From: Actinopolymorpha sp. NPDC004070
GTDB lineage: Bacteria; Actinomycetota; Actinomycetes; Propionibacteriales; Actinopolymorphaceae
Assembly: GCF_040610475.1 (NCBI RefSeq)
Contig: NZ_JBEXMJ010000013.1
Span: 1 to 64,000, forward strand
Direction: 5' to 3'
DNA: 64,000 nucleotides
Position 1 is the first letter of the stretch, and every line of letters starts with the position of its first letter. A program made the translations under genes and the position numbers. The notes beneath the pieces were generated by a model that made no database searches, was not told where the DNA came from, and saw nothing but the letters and a program-made list of their open reading frames with translations. Below are positions 15,189 through 26,620 of this stretch, piece after piece.

Positions 15189-16709
15189 GTGGTCGGGAAC
15201 GGTTCCCCTCCGCGCGAGCGCCTGCGCTCCCTGGTCAGTTCTCTTCTCACCCTCGGCACCGACCTCGAAGGCGAACAGGCGGCCGAGCGGATCCTGCGGT
15301 CGGCGAGCGAGCTCGTCCGTGGCCGGTATGCCGTTCTGCGCCGGGCGATCCCTCCGCACGGGGCGATCGAGCTCTTCCTGCACGGTCTGAGCCGGGCCGA
15401 GTACGCAGAACGCGCCGATCGCCCGGAATTCACCCGGTTGGTCGAGCAGCTCACGTTGTCTGGCCGGCCCGTCCGCACCCCGACCCTGCTGGGCGTGCCC
15501 ATGCGCCCGCGTGACCACCACTCCGGCCAGCTCCTCGTCGGGGACCCCGAGACGGGCAGGTTCACCAGCGACGACGAGGACCTGCTGGCGGCCTACGGCG
15601 CCGCCGCGGCGATGGTGATGCACCGGGCCGATCTGCGCGAACGCGAACGCCGGCAAGAACGCTGGCTGCACGCGGTCGCCGAGATCACCGACCTGCTGCT
15701 CGGCCAGGTCGACCGGGAGAAGGCCCTCGGCACGCTCACGTCCCGGCTGCGCGAGGTGTCCGGCGCGGACTACAGCGCACTGCTCCTGCTGGATCCCGCC
15801 GACCCGGAGACCGGCACCCTGCACGCGGTCAGCGGACTGTCGCTGGAGCCGCACACCGGTCGGCGTACTCCGCTGCGCGGCCTCACCGCCCGGGTCGTCC
15901 GCACTCGGCGCAGCGTGGTCAGCCCCGAGCTGGACCAGGTGTACGGATACGGGGCGCCGCCTGCGTGGCGGACCGCGCTCGCCGAGATCGGGCTGGGGAT
16001 GCTGCTCCCGCTTCGTACCGACGGCGAGGTGCTGGGCGTCCTGTTCGCCGGCTGGCGCAAGGGGTCCCCGGTGGCGCACCTGGCCGCCCGGGAGGTGGAT
16101 CTGGTGGAGATGTTCGCCCACCAGGCGGCGCTGGCGCTGCGACAGGCCCGCGCCCAGACCAGCCGTACCGAACAGAAGGTCCTCGCCGACCGGGAGCGGA
16201 TCGCGCAGGACCTCGACACCGTTGTCGCCCACCGCCTGACCCGGGTCGCCGCGGACCTGGGCGTCGCGGTCGAGCAGAGCCGGCGTTCGGTGGTACGCGA
16301 ACGGCTGGCCGCGGCCGCACGGGGGGTGGACGAGACCGTCGCTCGCATCCACGACGTCAGCGGCGACCTGCGTAATCCTGCCGGTCCCGCGGGCGGTGCT
16401 TCGCGGTGCTGGCTGCGGTTGCAGGCGGAGGTGGACGAGGCACGGGACCGGTTCGGCGTGGTCCCGGGCCTGGAGGTGCACGGCGCGCTGGACGCCCTGC
16501 CCGAGGCCACCCAGTGCGCGCTGGCCGCCCGCGTGCGGCAGGCGCTGGACCGCGCGGCGGAGTACGACTCGCCGAGCCGGGTCGACCTCGTACTCGACGT
16601 CGAGGAGGGCCGGCTCCGGCTGATCGTCGCCGGGGCCCGCGAGCCCCAGGCGAGCGGCGAGCAGGTGTCCGGCGACCAGGTGACCGAGTGGGCGGTGCGG
16701 CTTGGTTGA
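15189..16709 (+). CDS. Tandem-GAF sensor with a degenerate histidine-kinase core
   Basis: The 506-residue protein resembles DevS/DosT sensors: two GAF domains (about 25-150 and 165-320) and then a dimerisation segment. In that segment the sequence reads DRERIAQDLDTVV, so the phospho-accepting histidine of the usual DLH motif is Asp at about 343. The C-terminal ~110 residues resemble the DevS linker but show no N, G1 or G2 box of an HATPase domain. It probably cannot act as a kinase and may be a ligand-sensing partner of the next protein. GTG 15189 is preceded directly by GAAGG; the start is moderately certain. It overlaps the next gene by 8 nt. Confidence 0.75.
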   Translation: MVGNGSPPRERLRSLVSSLLTLGTDLEGEQAAERILRSASELVRGRYAVLRRAIPPHGAIELFLHGLSRAEYAERADRPEFTRLVEQLTLSGRPVRTPTLLGVPMRPRDHHSGQLLVGDPETGRFTSDDEDLLAAYGAAAAMVMHRADLRERERRQERWLHAVAEITDLLLGQVDREKALGTLTSRLREVSGADYSALLLLDPADPETGTLHAVSGLSLEPHTGRRTPLRGLTARVVRTRRSVVSPELDQVYGYGAPPAWRTALAEIGLGMLLPLRTDGEVLGVLFAGWRKGSPVAHLAAREVDLVEMFAHQAALALRQARAQTSRTEQKVLADRERIAQDLDTVVAHRLTRVAADLGVAVEQSRRSVVRERLAAAARGVDETVARIHDVSGDLRNPAGPAGGASRCWLRLQAEVDEARDRFGVVPGLEVHGALDALPEATQCALAARVRQALDRAAEYDSPSRVDLVLDVEEGRLRLIVAGAREPQASGEQVSGDQVTEWAVRLG

Positions 16710-18279
16710 CCAGTGGTCGCGGAACGCGGGCCGGAGCACCCTGGTGCGCCTGGTCGACGCGATGGTCGACGTCGGTTCGGAGGTCGACGTCGAGAGCGTG
16801 GGAACCCGGGTGGCCGCCGCGTCCGCCCGGCTCACCGGCGCCCGGACGGCGATCCTGCGGCTCACCTCCGGGCCGCACGCGGTACGGACGTTCCGGCACG
16901 GTGTCGGCGCCGAGGACGCGGCGCGACTGCTCGCCGACTCCGAACTCACCGCCGTCCGCGAGGCGCTCGCCGAGACCGGCGAACCCGTACACCGACCCGG
17001 CCTGCTCGCCCTGCCGCTGCCGGCCGACGGCACCGACCACACCGACCACACCGAACACACTGACCACACCTCCACCGCCGAGCTGTACCTCCTGAACCGG
17101 CGGGACGCCCCCTTCACCGCCGACGACGAGGCGGCCGTCACCGTCCTCGGCAGCGCGGCCATGACCGCGCTGCACAACGCCGAGCGGTACGAGGCCGAAC
17201 GCCGCCGCCAGCGGTGGCTGCGCTCCACCGCCGAACTGACGTACCAACTGCTCGGTGAGCTGGACCGGCACCAGGCCCTGGACCTGCTGATCACCCGGCT
17301 GCGCGAGGTGTCCGGCGCCGACTTCGGCGCGCTGCTCCTCCTGGATCCGGCCACCCCGGACGCCGTCATCCTCGAGGCCGCGCAGGGTGAGGGGATCGAG
17401 GACACGGCCGGCGGCCGGGCACCGCTTCGGGGGCTGACCGCGCAGGTCGTCTCCTCCGGGCAGAGTGTGGTGAGCGACGACCTCCGTACGGTTCCGGGCT
17501 ACAACCCGCCGCCTGCCTGGCACGCGGCCCTGGAGAAGGTGGGTCCGGGCATGCTGACGCCGCTGGCCGCGGAGGGCCAGGTGCTCGGCGTGCTGTTCAC
17601 CGGGTGGCAGCGAGATTCCCGGTCCGAACCACTGACCGATGCCGACGTCGCCCCGGTGGAGATGTTCGCCAATCAGGCGGCACTGGCGCTGCTGCACCAA
17701 CGTGCACAGGAAGAACGCGTCGAGCGGCGGGTACTCGAGGACCGGGACCGGATCGCCGCGGACCTGCACGAGCGGGTGATCCGCCGGTTGTTCGACGTCA
17801 GTGCGAAGCTGGACCTGGTCGCCAGCCTCCGTGACCGGCCCGAGGTCGGCAGCCGCGTCGAGCGGGCGATCGGCGACCTGGACGCCGCCACCCGGGAGGT
17901 ACGCGGCGCGATCTTCGCACTCACCGAACCATCCCCCGGCAGGCAGTCCCTGCACGCCGACCTGCTGGCCGCGATCGACCGTGCCCGCGAACGCCTCGGC
18001 GTCGTTCCCCGGCTCGTCGTGCACGGGCCGCTGGAGTCCGTGCCGCCGGCGGTGCGCGCCGATCTCCTCGCGGCCGCGCGGACGGCGTTCGACCGGATCG
18101 AGGAGGCGGGACCGCCACGCCAGCTGCAGGTCGAGGTGCGGGCCGCCCACGACGAGGTACGGCTGCGGGTGACCTACTCCCTCGCCGACGAGCCGCCGGG
18201 CGGTCTGGCGTACGAGCAGACGGCCGCCGACTGGCGCGCCCCGCTCGGCGAGCGGAACCCCGAGCGGAAACAGCCCTGA
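16702..18279 (+). CDS. Second DevS-like GAF sensor without an ATPase domain
   Basis: A 525-residue paralogue of the preceding protein, starting at TTG 16702 inside its end. GAF domains occupy about 10-155 and 175-330. The dimerisation helix retains histidine (DRDRIAADLHERVIRRLF, H about 356). The C-terminus again lacks HATPase motifs, so autophosphorylation in cis is unlikely. A short His-rich repeat (TDHTDHTEHTDHT, about 111-123) sits in the first GAF domain and is encoded by 9-bp DNA repeats; it could bind metal or be slippage. No response regulator gene is adjacent. The pair may work as a heterodimer; that is inference from overlap and paralogy. Confidence 0.75.
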   Translation: MVDQWSRNAGRSTLVRLVDAMVDVGSEVDVESVGTRVAAASARLTGARTAILRLTSGPHAVRTFRHGVGAEDAARLLADSELTAVREALAETGEPVHRPGLLALPLPADGTDHTDHTEHTDHTSTAELYLLNRRDAPFTADDEAAVTVLGSAAMTALHNAERYEAERRRQRWLRSTAELTYQLLGELDRHQALDLLITRLREVSGADFGALLLLDPATPDAVILEAAQGEGIEDTAGGRAPLRGLTAQVVSSGQSVVSDDLRTVPGYNPPPAWHAALEKVGPGMLTPLAAEGQVLGVLFTGWQRDSRSEPLTDADVAPVEMFANQAALALLHQRAQEERVERRVLEDRDRIAADLHERVIRRLFDVSAKLDLVASLRDRPEVGSRVERAIGDLDAATREVRGAIFALTEPSPGRQSLHADLLAAIDRARERLGVVPRLVVHGPLESVPPAVRADLLAAARTAFDRIEEAGPPRQLQVEVRAAHDEVRLRVTYSLADEPPGGLAYEQTAADWRAPLGERNPERKQP

Positions 18280-18399
18280 GCCGGTGCCGAGCAGCGGAAA
18301 CCACACCGGTCAGCGCCGGGATGGTCACCGAACGGCATCGAGCGGGGCGGTCTGGATGATCCCTGCCCGCCACGCCGGCGGACCGGCGAGGATGAGCGC

Positions 18400-20510
<2,111 letters not shown>

Positions 20511-20514
<4 letters not shown>

Positions 20515-20558
20515 CCCGGAGTGTGACCCGGAGTGTGACCCGGAGTGTGACCCGCGAT
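20511..20558. repeat. 12-bp tandem repeat starting at the glgX stop codon
   Basis: Four consecutive copies of GTGACCCGGAGT, the last diverged to GTGACCCGCGAT. The first copy contains the TGA stop of glgX, so every later copy repeats the same stop in the same frame. It lies between glgX and the fucU promoter. Confidence 0.85.
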
Positions 20559-20624
20559 GGGCCGACCGCGGACAGCGCGCGGCCACCTGGCCCGTAGCAC
20601 CGGCTGAGGGCCGATTCCACCCGT

Positions 20625-20630
20625 TATAGT
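20625..20630 (+). promoter_or_regulatory. -10 element of the fucU promoter
   Basis: TATAGT lies 31 nt upstream of the fucU ATG in otherwise GC-rich sequence. A -35 hexamer is not evident at the expected spacing, so this is a -10-driven promoter candidate. Confidence 0.45.
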
Positions 20631-20660
20631 CCGAGGCCGAAGCCGACGAAGAGGTTGTCC

Positions 20661-21080
20661 ATGCTGCGCTACACCCTGATCCACCCCGAGATCCTGGCCG
20701 CGCTGGCGTCGGCCGGGCACGGCTCGCGGGTGCTGATCGCCGACGGGCACTATCCGTTCGCTACCGCGGCGGGCCCGAACGCCACGCACGTCTTCCTCAA
20801 CCTGTCCCCCGGCAAGCTGTCGGTGACCGACGTGCTGACCGCACTGGTGGACGCGGCGCCGATCGAGGCGGCCGCGGTGATGCAGCCGCCGCCGGACCAG
20901 CCGACCCCGGCGATCTTCGCGGAGTTCGAGGACCTGCTGCCCGCCGGCACGCCGGTGGAGCGCCTGGACCGGTTCGACTTCTACGACGCGGCGAAGACCG
21001 ACGACGTGGCCCTGGTCGTAGCCACCGGCGAGCAGCGGACGTACGCCAACCTGCTGTTGACGCTGGGCGTCGCCGCCTGA
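20661..21080 (+). CDS. RbsD/FucU family sugar mutarotase
   Basis: The 139-residue protein belongs to the RbsD/FucU family, which interconverts anomers of fucose or ribose (pyranase/mutarotase). Conserved parts are LIHPEILAALASAGHGSRVLIADG, with the family's catalytic histidine, and the C-terminal TGEQRTYANLLL. The latter resembles FucU more than RbsD. ATG 20661 follows GAAGAGG with 6-nt spacing. The gene stands alone with no fucose catabolic genes beside it. Its 3' end faces phzF across a foldback repeat. Confidence 0.85.
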   Translation: MLRYTLIHPEILAALASAGHGSRVLIADGHYPFATAAGPNATHVFLNLSPGKLSVTDVLTALVDAAPIEAAAVMQPPPDQPTPAIFAEFEDLLPAGTPVERLDRFDFYDAAKTDDVALVVATGEQRTYANLLLTLGVAA

Positions 21081-21089
21081 GCGTCTCTC

Positions 21090-21258
21090 CTAGGGTCTGT
21101 CCTGCGGATCAGGGCCGAGTAGTGAGCGGGTCATCCGCGCCCGGTCGGCAAGGCGGAGGAGGAGTCGCGTAGCGGTGTTCTACGCGCGACGACGACAACG
21201 CGGCCGGGCGGGATGCGGGGGCACGCGAACCGGCCATGGTCCGCAGGACGGACCCTAG
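21090..21258. mobile_element. 169-bp foldback (MITE-like) repeat between fucU and phzF
   Basis: The element is bounded by 27-bp imperfect inverted repeats: CTAGGGTCTGTCCTGCGGA... at 21090-21116, against the complement of 21232-21258, 24 of 27 matching. The interior is also largely self-complementary (CATCCGCGCCCGG with CCGGGCGGGATG; TCGCGTAG with CTACGCGCGA), so the whole can fold into one long hairpin. It encodes no protein. Its right end supplies the TAG stop codon of phzF. A further copy of the terminal motif (GGACAGACCCTGA) occurs at about 22157 on the other side of phzF. It may also act as a bidirectional terminator. Confidence 0.6.
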
Positions 21259-22121
21259 CCGGGTAGCCGGATCTCGCCGGCGGCCACCAGCGCGACCTGC
21301 CCGGTGACCCTTGTCTCGCGCGCCTGTCCCGCCTGGGCGCGCACCACGCAGTCCAGCCGGGACGGCCGGCCCATCTCCGCGCCCTGGACCACGGTGTAGG
21401 TCGTCTCGCCCTCGCCGGGTACCAGGCCGTTGCCCACCAGCCACACCCCGAGCGCCAGCGCCGCCGACCCCGTGGCCGGGTCCTCGGCGATGCCGAGTTC
21501 GGGGGCGAACAGCCGGGCGTGCGCCTGCCGCCGGTCGGCGTCCCAGGAGAACAGGTAGACCTTCTTCACACCCTGCGTGCGGGCAGCACCCGAGTCCAGG
21601 CTCGCTCGGGCGACCGCCTCGTCGACGACGGGAAGAAACACGTGGTCGACGCCGGCGGCCGCGCCCTGGGCGGGCGGGCCGAGCAGGTCGGCGAAGCTCA
21701 GTCCGGCGGCGGCCAGCAGCGGCCCCGGGTCGAGCTTCGCACCGAGCACCGGCTCGCCACCGGTGATGGTGGCCAGGTCTCCGTCGACGTGCACCGGCAG
21801 GTTGCCGGCTCCGCACTCCTGTACGACGTCCCCGGAACGGATGCGGCCGAGGCGGGCCAGCGTCGCCGCGGTCCCCACGCTCGGGTGTCCGGCGAACGGA
21901 AGCTCCGAGCCCGGGGTGAAGATGCGCACGCGGTAGTCGCCACCGGACTCCGGCGGGAGCACGAACGCGGTCTCGGAGAGGTTGAACTCCTTGGCGAGCG
22001 TCTGCATCGCCTCTCCGCTGAGGCCCTCGGCGTCCAGGACGACGGCAAGCGGGTTGCCGGCGTAGGGCCGGTCGGTGAACACGTCGACGATCTCGTACGG
22101 TCTGCTGGGCATGGGCCCCAT
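21255..22121 (-). CDS. PhzF-family isomerase/epimerase-like protein
   Basis: PhzF-fold protein of 288 residues (diaminopimelate-epimerase-like superfamily). The catalytic glutamate is in FNLSETAFV (E50). GNPLAVV, FTPGSELPFAGHPSVGTA and AEDPATGSAALALGVWL are the standard family motifs. Most members outside phenazine clusters have unknown substrates, and no phenazine genes are present here. Start at ATG 22121 or ATG 22112 (GGGG precedes the latter). The stop codon lies within the right terminus of the foldback repeat, so the last residues may have been set by its insertion. Confidence 0.88.
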   Translation of the reverse strand: MGPMPSRPYEIVDVFTDRPYAGNPLAVVLDAEGLSGEAMQTLAKEFNLSETAFVLPPESGGDYRVRIFTPGSELPFAGHPSVGTAATLARLGRIRSGDVVQECGAGNLPVHVDGDLATITGGEPVLGAKLDPGPLLAAAGLSFADLLGPPAQGAAAGVDHVFLPVVDEAVARASLDSGAARTQGVKKVYLFSWDADRRQAHARLFAPELGIAEDPATGSAALALGVWLVGNGLVPGEGETTYTVVQGAEMGRPSRLDCVVRAQAGQARETRVTGQVALVAAGEIRLPG

Positions 22122-22201
22122 GATCGCAGCCGGGTCTGCCCTGCGACCAACGAGTTAGGACAGACCCTGACTGCTGCGGGGACCCCGGCGCGGCCGGCGG
22201 C

Positions 22202-23470
22202 TCAGCCCGCGGTGAACGGCTCCCAGGTGCGGCCGCCGTCGTCGGTGCGGAACAGCTGGGACGTGTGCAGGTCGGCGTAGCCCGCGACCAGCGTGCCGTG
22301 CAGGTCGTCGGTGAACGCGAGGTCGTACACCGGGCCGCGCTCGGGCACCGCCATCGTCGTCTGCCAGCTGCGGCCGCCGTCGAAGCTCGCGTGCACGAAG
22401 CTCTCGTCGCCACCGGTCGCGCCGACCGCCGGCGTGCCGTGCGGGGACACCGCGAAGCCGGTGGTGATGCCGGTGGCCGGAGCCGTCCCGACCGTGGTGA
22501 ACGTGCCGCCCTCGCCGGCCAGGCGGACGTCCTTGTCCATCCGGCCGCGGCCGGGGTTGAAGCTGCACAGCGCATAAACGTCGCCCGCGCCAGACAGCCC
22601 GAGGTCGGTACTGGCCTCCTGCCGGCACGGAGCGCTCCGCGACGTCCAGGCGCGGCCGTCGTCGGAGGAGGTCCAGTAGCGGGTGGGCGAGAACACCTGG
22701 CCCAGGCTCACCGCGACCGAGGACCCCCGGGCGGCGAGCGACCCGCTGGCGTACACGCCACCGCCGTTGTCGGCGAGGCGTATGCCCGGAACGGCGGCCC
22801 AGGCACGCTCCCCGATCGGGGTGCGGAAGACCTCGGTGCGCTTGTCCTGCCCGGACCCGGACGCCAGCACGACGTACGCCGTCCGGTGGGTGGCGGCGAT
22901 GTCGCCGACGTAGACGGGCGTGCGCGCGCCGGCGAGCTGCTCGGCCCGCCAGGTCCGGCCGCCGTCGTAGGTGGCGTACAGCTCCAGGCCGTTGGTGACC
23001 AGGCCGATCGAGCGGCGGTGGGCGAAGTCACCGAAGCGCTGGGCGAACACGACGCGCACCTGGTCGTGGCTGGGTGAGCTGCGGACCGGCGGCGCCGGCA
23101 CGCGGGTCCAGCGGGCGCCGCCGTCGGTGGTGTGCAGCAGGACCGGGCACTGCCCGCCCGGACCGGGGCCGGAGGGCCAGCACACGGAGTAGCCGAACAC
23201 CCAGCCGTCACGCGGCGTCGTCCACGACGTCGAGGAAGGGCTGAAGCCGGGCGGGGCGACGCTCCTGCCCGGAGCCTTCGCCGCTGCGGACGCACGAGCG
23301 CCGGCACCGGCGAGCGGGACGGTGAAGGCGATCAGGAGGGCGGTGAGGACCAGCGCCGAGAGGGTGCGTGCCCGTGGGCGCCGCGCGCCGTCAGGCCGAC
23401 TTCTCGCGGCGCTCCCCGCTGCGGGACTTGCGACCTGGCTGCTCGCGCGGGACCAGCGTCGGGTTGACAT
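22202..23470 (-). CDS. Secreted BNR/sialidase-like beta-propeller protein
   Basis: The 422-residue protein has a long basic N-region, then a hydrophobic helix (about 37-56, [21 protein letters not shown]) and an ASA site, consistent with a Sec signal. The body contains repeated Asp-box motifs of the S-x-D-x-G-x-x-W type: [32 protein letters not shown] and RTDDGGRTW. This is a BNR/Ycf48-like propeller, probably binding rather than catalytic. The only usable start (ATG 23470) lies 80 nt inside the 3' end of clpX, because no ATG/GTG/TTG occurs between the clpX stop and the signal helix. That overlap is unusual. Confidence 0.75.
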   Translation of the reverse strand: MSTRRWSRASSQVASPAAGSAARSRPDGARRPRARTLSALVLTALLIAFTVPLAGAGARASAAAKAPGRSVAPPGFSPSSTSWTTPRDGWVFGYSVCWPSGPGPGGQCPVLLHTTDGGARWTRVPAPPVRSSPSHDQVRVVFAQRFGDFAHRRSIGLVTNGLELYATYDGGRTWRAEQLAGARTPVYVGDIAATHRTAYVVLASGSGQDKRTEVFRTPIGERAWAAVPGIRLADNGGGVYASGSLAARGSSVAVSLGQVFSPTRYWTSSDDGRAWTSRSAPCRQEASTDLGLSGAGDVYALCSFNPGRGRMDKDVRLAGEGGTFTTVGTAPATGITTGFAVSPHGTPAVGATGGDESFVHASFDGGRSWQTTMAVPERGPVYDLAFTDDLHGTLVAGYADLHTSQLFRTDDGGRTWEPFTAG

Positions 23471-24692
23471 TGTCGAGTACCACCTCGCGTGTGACGATCA
23501 CCCGGGCCACGTCGTCTCTGCTGGGTACTTCGTACATCACGTTGAGCAGAACTTCCTCGATGATCGCCCGGGTCGCCCGCGCACCGGTGCCGCGCAGCAG
23601 CGCCTGCTCGGCGATCGCCTCCACGGCGTCCTCGCTGAACTCCAGCTCGACCCCGTCGATCTCGAAGAGCTTTTGGTACTGCTTGATGAGCGCGTTGCGG
23701 GGCTCGCTGAGGATGCGCATCAGTGCCGGGCGGTCCAGCGGCTGGACGGTCGCGATGACCGGGAGCCGGCCGACGAACTCCGGGATCAGCCCGAACTTCA
23801 GCAGGTCCTCGGGCATCACGTCGGCGAACGTGTGCTCCTTCTCCCGGTCCTCCCGGGTGCGCACGTTGGCGCCGAAGCCGACGCCCTTCTTGCCGACGCG
23901 CTGCTCGATGATGCGCTCCAGCCCGGCGAATGCGCCACCGACGATGAAGAGCACGTTGGTGGTGTCGATCTGGATGAACTCCTGGTGGGGGTGCTTGCGG
24001 CCACCCTGCGGCGGCACGCTCGCCGTGGTGCCCTCCAGGATCTTCAGCAGCGCCTGCTGAACCCCCTCGCCGGAGACGTCACGGGTGATCGACGGGTTTT
24101 CGCTCTTGCGAGCGATCTTGTCGACCTCGTCGATGTAGATGATGCCCGTTTCGGCCTTCTTGACGTCGTAGTCGGCGGCCTGGATGAGTTTGAGCAGGAT
24201 GTTCTCGACGTCCTCGCCGACGTAGCCCGCCTCGGTGAGCGCGGTGGCGTCGGCGATCGCGAACGGCACGTTGAGCATCTTGGCCAGCGTCTGGGCGAGG
24301 TAGGTCTTGCCGCAGCCGGTCGGGCCGATCAGCAGAATGTTGGACTTCGCCAACTCGACCGGCTCGTCCTTGGCGTGCCGGCCGCCGGCGGAGAGCCCGG
24401 ACTGGACGCGTTTGTAGTGGTTGTACACCGCCACCGAGAGCGCCTTCTTGGCCGCGTCCTGGCCGACGACGTACTGGTCGAGGAACTCGAAGATCTCCCG
24501 GGGCTTGGGCAGCTCCTGCAGCCCAACCTCGGAGGACTCGCTGAGCTCCTCCTCGATGATCTCGTTGCAGAGGTCGATGCACTCGTCGCAGATGTAGACG
24601 CCCGGACCTGCAATGAGCTTCTTGACCTGCTTCTGGCTCTTCCCGCAGAACGAGCACTTGAGCAGGTCGCCGCCGTCACCGATGCGTGCCAC
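23391..24692 (-). CDS. clpX: ATP-dependent Clp protease ATP-binding subunit ClpX
   Basis: ClpX (433 residues) is the AAA+ unfoldase that feeds substrates to ClpP. The N-terminal zinc-binding domain has C13, C16, C35 and C38. Walker A is GPTGCGKT (123-130) and Walker [12 protein letters not shown]. The RKH pore loop (GGRKHPH), the GYVGEDVE pore loop and the ClpP-docking VGFG loop are in place. GTG start at 24692, with AAGGAG 10 nt upstream. It follows clpP1-clpP2 on the same strand after a 366-bp gap, so it likely has its own promoter. Confidence 0.97.
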   Translation of the reverse strand: MARIGDGGDLLKCSFCGKSQKQVKKLIAGPGVYICDECIDLCNEIIEEELSESSEVGLQELPKPREIFEFLDQYVVGQDAAKKALSVAVYNHYKRVQSGLSAGGRHAKDEPVELAKSNILLIGPTGCGKTYLAQTLAKMLNVPFAIADATALTEAGYVGEDVENILLKLIQAADYDVKKAETGIIYIDEVDKIARKSENPSITRDVSGEGVQQALLKILEGTTASVPPQGGRKHPHQEFIQIDTTNVLFIVGGAFAGLERIIEQRVGKKGVGFGANVRTREDREKEHTFADVMPEDLLKFGLIPEFVGRLPVIATVQPLDRPALMRILSEPRNALIKQYQKLFEIDGVELEFSEDAVEAIAEQALLRGTGARATRAIIEEVLLNVMYEVPSRDDVARVIVTREVVLDNVNPTLVPREQPGRKSRSGERREKSA

Positions 24693-25058
24693 TCCGGAAC
24701 GTCTCCTTAGGTTGCTCCGCCCGATGCTCGGGCGTGTGTCGAACCTGCCTCGGACCCGGGCGGGTCGCCTACCTCGTCGCCGCCCCGGCCTTGTGGGCCC
24801 GTCAGCCGCGCACCTGAGAGTACAGAGAACGACGGTACCCCGTTCTCGGCGCGAACGGTCGTGTTCAACCTCGCGATGTGTACGCCCCTGGCGAAATCGG
24901 GAACTCCCGACTGTCCCCGGCCATCACCACAGCGTGGCCGACGGCGCTGGTCAGCAGGGGCATACCCGCTCGACGCCAGCCGACCCGCGGCAATCGCGTA
25001 CCGGCATGTCGCCGGTACGGATCCGCGGGTCGGCACGGGCGTGTTGCGAGACCTGGAC
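24693..25058. promoter_or_regulatory. clpP2-clpX intergenic region
   Basis: This 366-bp stretch carries no convincing gene. A GTTC-N7-GAAC dyad at 24842-24856 could be a regulatory site. The actinobacterial Clp activator ClgR recognises GTTCGC/GCGAAC-type boxes, but only the outer tetranucleotides match here, so the assignment is weak. Confidence 0.3.
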
Positions 25059-25748
25059 CTAGACCTCGATCAGGCTCTTCTTGCGGCTGACCAGGACCTC
25101 GTCGATGAGGCCGTACTCCACCGCCTGCTCGGCGCTGAGGTACTTGTCCCGCTCGATGTCGCGGGCCACCTCCTCCAGCGGCCGACCGGTGTTTTCGGAG
25201 ATCATCTGCTCGAGCATCCCGCGCATGCGCAGGATCTCGTTGGCCTGGATCTCGATGTCGCTGGCCTGCCCGTAGCCGCCCTCGGTGTAGGGCTGGTGGA
25301 TGACGATCCGGCTGTGCGGGAGCGCGGACCGCTTGCCCGTGGTGCCGGCCGCCAGCAGCACCGCGGCCGCGGACGCGGCCTGCCCGAGGCACACCGTGTG
25401 CACGTCGGGGGTGATGTAGCGCATGGTGTCGTAGATCGCGGTCAGCGCCGTGATGGAGCCGCCGGGACTGTTGATGTAGATCTGCACCTCGCGCTCGGGG
25501 TCCATCGACTCAAGGCACAGCAACTGAGCCATCACCGCGTTGGCGATGTCGTCGCTGATCGGCGTGCCGAGGAAGATGACGCGCTCCTCGAACAGCTTCG
25601 CGTAGGGGTCGATCTGGCGGTAGCCGTAGGGAGTGCGCTCCTCCCAGCGCGGGATGAAGTAGTCCGCGCGCGGCAGCCGCTCGGCCGGAGTGGCGAGCCC
25701 TGGGGTCGTCAGGCCCGGCGTGGGGAGGGGCGGTGGGATCGTGGGCAT
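25059..25748 (-). CDS. clpP2: ATP-dependent Clp protease proteolytic subunit (ClpP2-type)
   Basis: Serine protease subunit of 229 residues. Catalytic Ser lies in GQAASAAAVLLAAG, His in PHSRIVIHQP, and the Asp in the C-terminal helix region. The hydrophobic-patch and handle residues (QIYINSPGG, EILRMRGML) are typical. The N-terminus is a Pro-rich propeptide (about 1-25) like other actinobacterial ClpP2. ATG follows GGAGGAAG. It lies 28 nt after clpP1, forming an operon. In actinomycetes the active enzyme is a hetero-tetradecamer of ClpP1 and ClpP2 rings. Confidence 0.95.
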   Translation of the reverse strand: MPTIPPPLPTPGLTTPGLATPAERLPRADYFIPRWEERTPYGYRQIDPYAKLFEERVIFLGTPISDDIANAVMAQLLCLESMDPEREVQIYINSPGGSITALTAIYDTMRYITPDVHTVCLGQAASAAAVLLAAGTTGKRSALPHSRIVIHQPYTEGGYGQASDIEIQANEILRMRGMLEQMISENTGRPLEEVARDIERDKYLSAEQAVEYGLIDEVLVSRKKSLIEV

Positions 25749-25776
25749 GTGCTTCTTCCTCCAGGTAGCTGCCGGG

Positions 25777-26391
25777 TCAGGAAACGGGTCCGACGGAGGT
25801 GACCTCGCCGGCGTACTTCACCACGTGGTCGATGAAGCCGTACTCACGGGCCTGCTCCGCGGTGAACCACCGGTCGCGGTCGGAGTCGAGCTCGATCTGC
25901 TCGAACGTCTGGCCGGTGTGCAGCGCCTGTAGCTCGTTCAGGCTCTTCTTCAGGTGCAGGCTCTGCTGGGCCTGGATCTTGATGTCGGACGCCGTTCCGC
26001 CGAGACCGCCGGACAGCTGGTGCATCATGATGCGCGAGTGCGGCAGCGCGTAGCGCTTGCCCTTGGTGCCGGCGGCGAGCAGGAACTGCCCCATGGACGC
26101 GGCGAGGCCCATCGCGACGGTCGACACGTCGTTGGAGATGAACTGCATCGTGTCGTAGATCGCCAGACCGGAGTCGACCGAGCCGCCCGGGCTGTTGATG
26201 TACAGCCAGATGTCCTTGTTGGGGTCCTCGGCGTTGAGCACGAGCATCTGCGCGCAGATCGCGTTGGCGTTCTGGTCACGGACCTCGGAACCGAGGAAGA
26301 TGATCCGTTCCTTGAGTAGCCGCTGGTAGATGTGGTCATCGAGGCCGCCCTGGCCGTTCTGGCCCTGCGCCTCCTGCGCGTATTCGTTCAC
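25777..26391 (-). CDS. clpP1: ATP-dependent Clp protease proteolytic subunit (ClpP1-type)
   Basis: The 204-residue ClpP has Ser in [14 protein letters not shown], His in PHSRIMMHQ and Asp in [17 protein letters not shown] 26391 lies just 2 nt from a GGAGG, so the true start could be a nearby codon. It is the first gene of the clpP1-clpP2 operon and divergent from the ArsR-MFS pair over a 229-bp intergenic region. Confidence 0.95.
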   Translation of the reverse strand: MNEYAQEAQGQNGQGGLDDHIYQRLLKERIIFLGSEVRDQNANAICAQMLVLNAEDPNKDIWLYINSPGGSVDSGLAIYDTMQFISNDVSTVAMGLAASMGQFLLAAGTKGKRYALPHSRIMMHQLSGGLGGTASDIKIQAQQSLHLKKSLNELQALHTGQTFEQIELDSDRDRWFTAEQAREYGFIDHVVKYAGEVTSVGPVS

Positions 26392-26582
26392 GTCCTCCGC
26401 CTACGTCCTCGTGACTCGTGGTGGGTGGCGTACGGGCCCTGTCTCGGTCCGTACGCCTGGGAACCTGCCACCGACCCTAGCCAACGCTCCCCCTGTTACC
26501 CCGAGGCAGCCGCCGGTGTTCGCTCACGGCGCAGAGTTGGTGGACGGGGAACAGCCCTGCGCGAACGGCAACCGCAAACAGG

Positions 26583-26613
26583 TCTTTGCAAAGATTCCTT
26601 TGCGGTCTACTGT
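26583..26613 (+). promoter_or_regulatory. Promoter with an operator palindrome over -35, driving the ArsR-MFS pair
   Basis: TCTTTGCAAAGA at 26583-26594 is a perfect 12-bp palindrome. It contains a -35-like TTTGCA (26585-26590), which is exactly 17 bp from a -10-like TACTGT (26608-26613). Transcription would start within a few bases of the ATG at 26621, i.e. a leaderless mRNA. A palindrome over the -35 box of a regulator's own promoter is the classic geometry for autorepression. Confidence 0.55.
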
Positions 26614-26620
26614 GTCGGTC

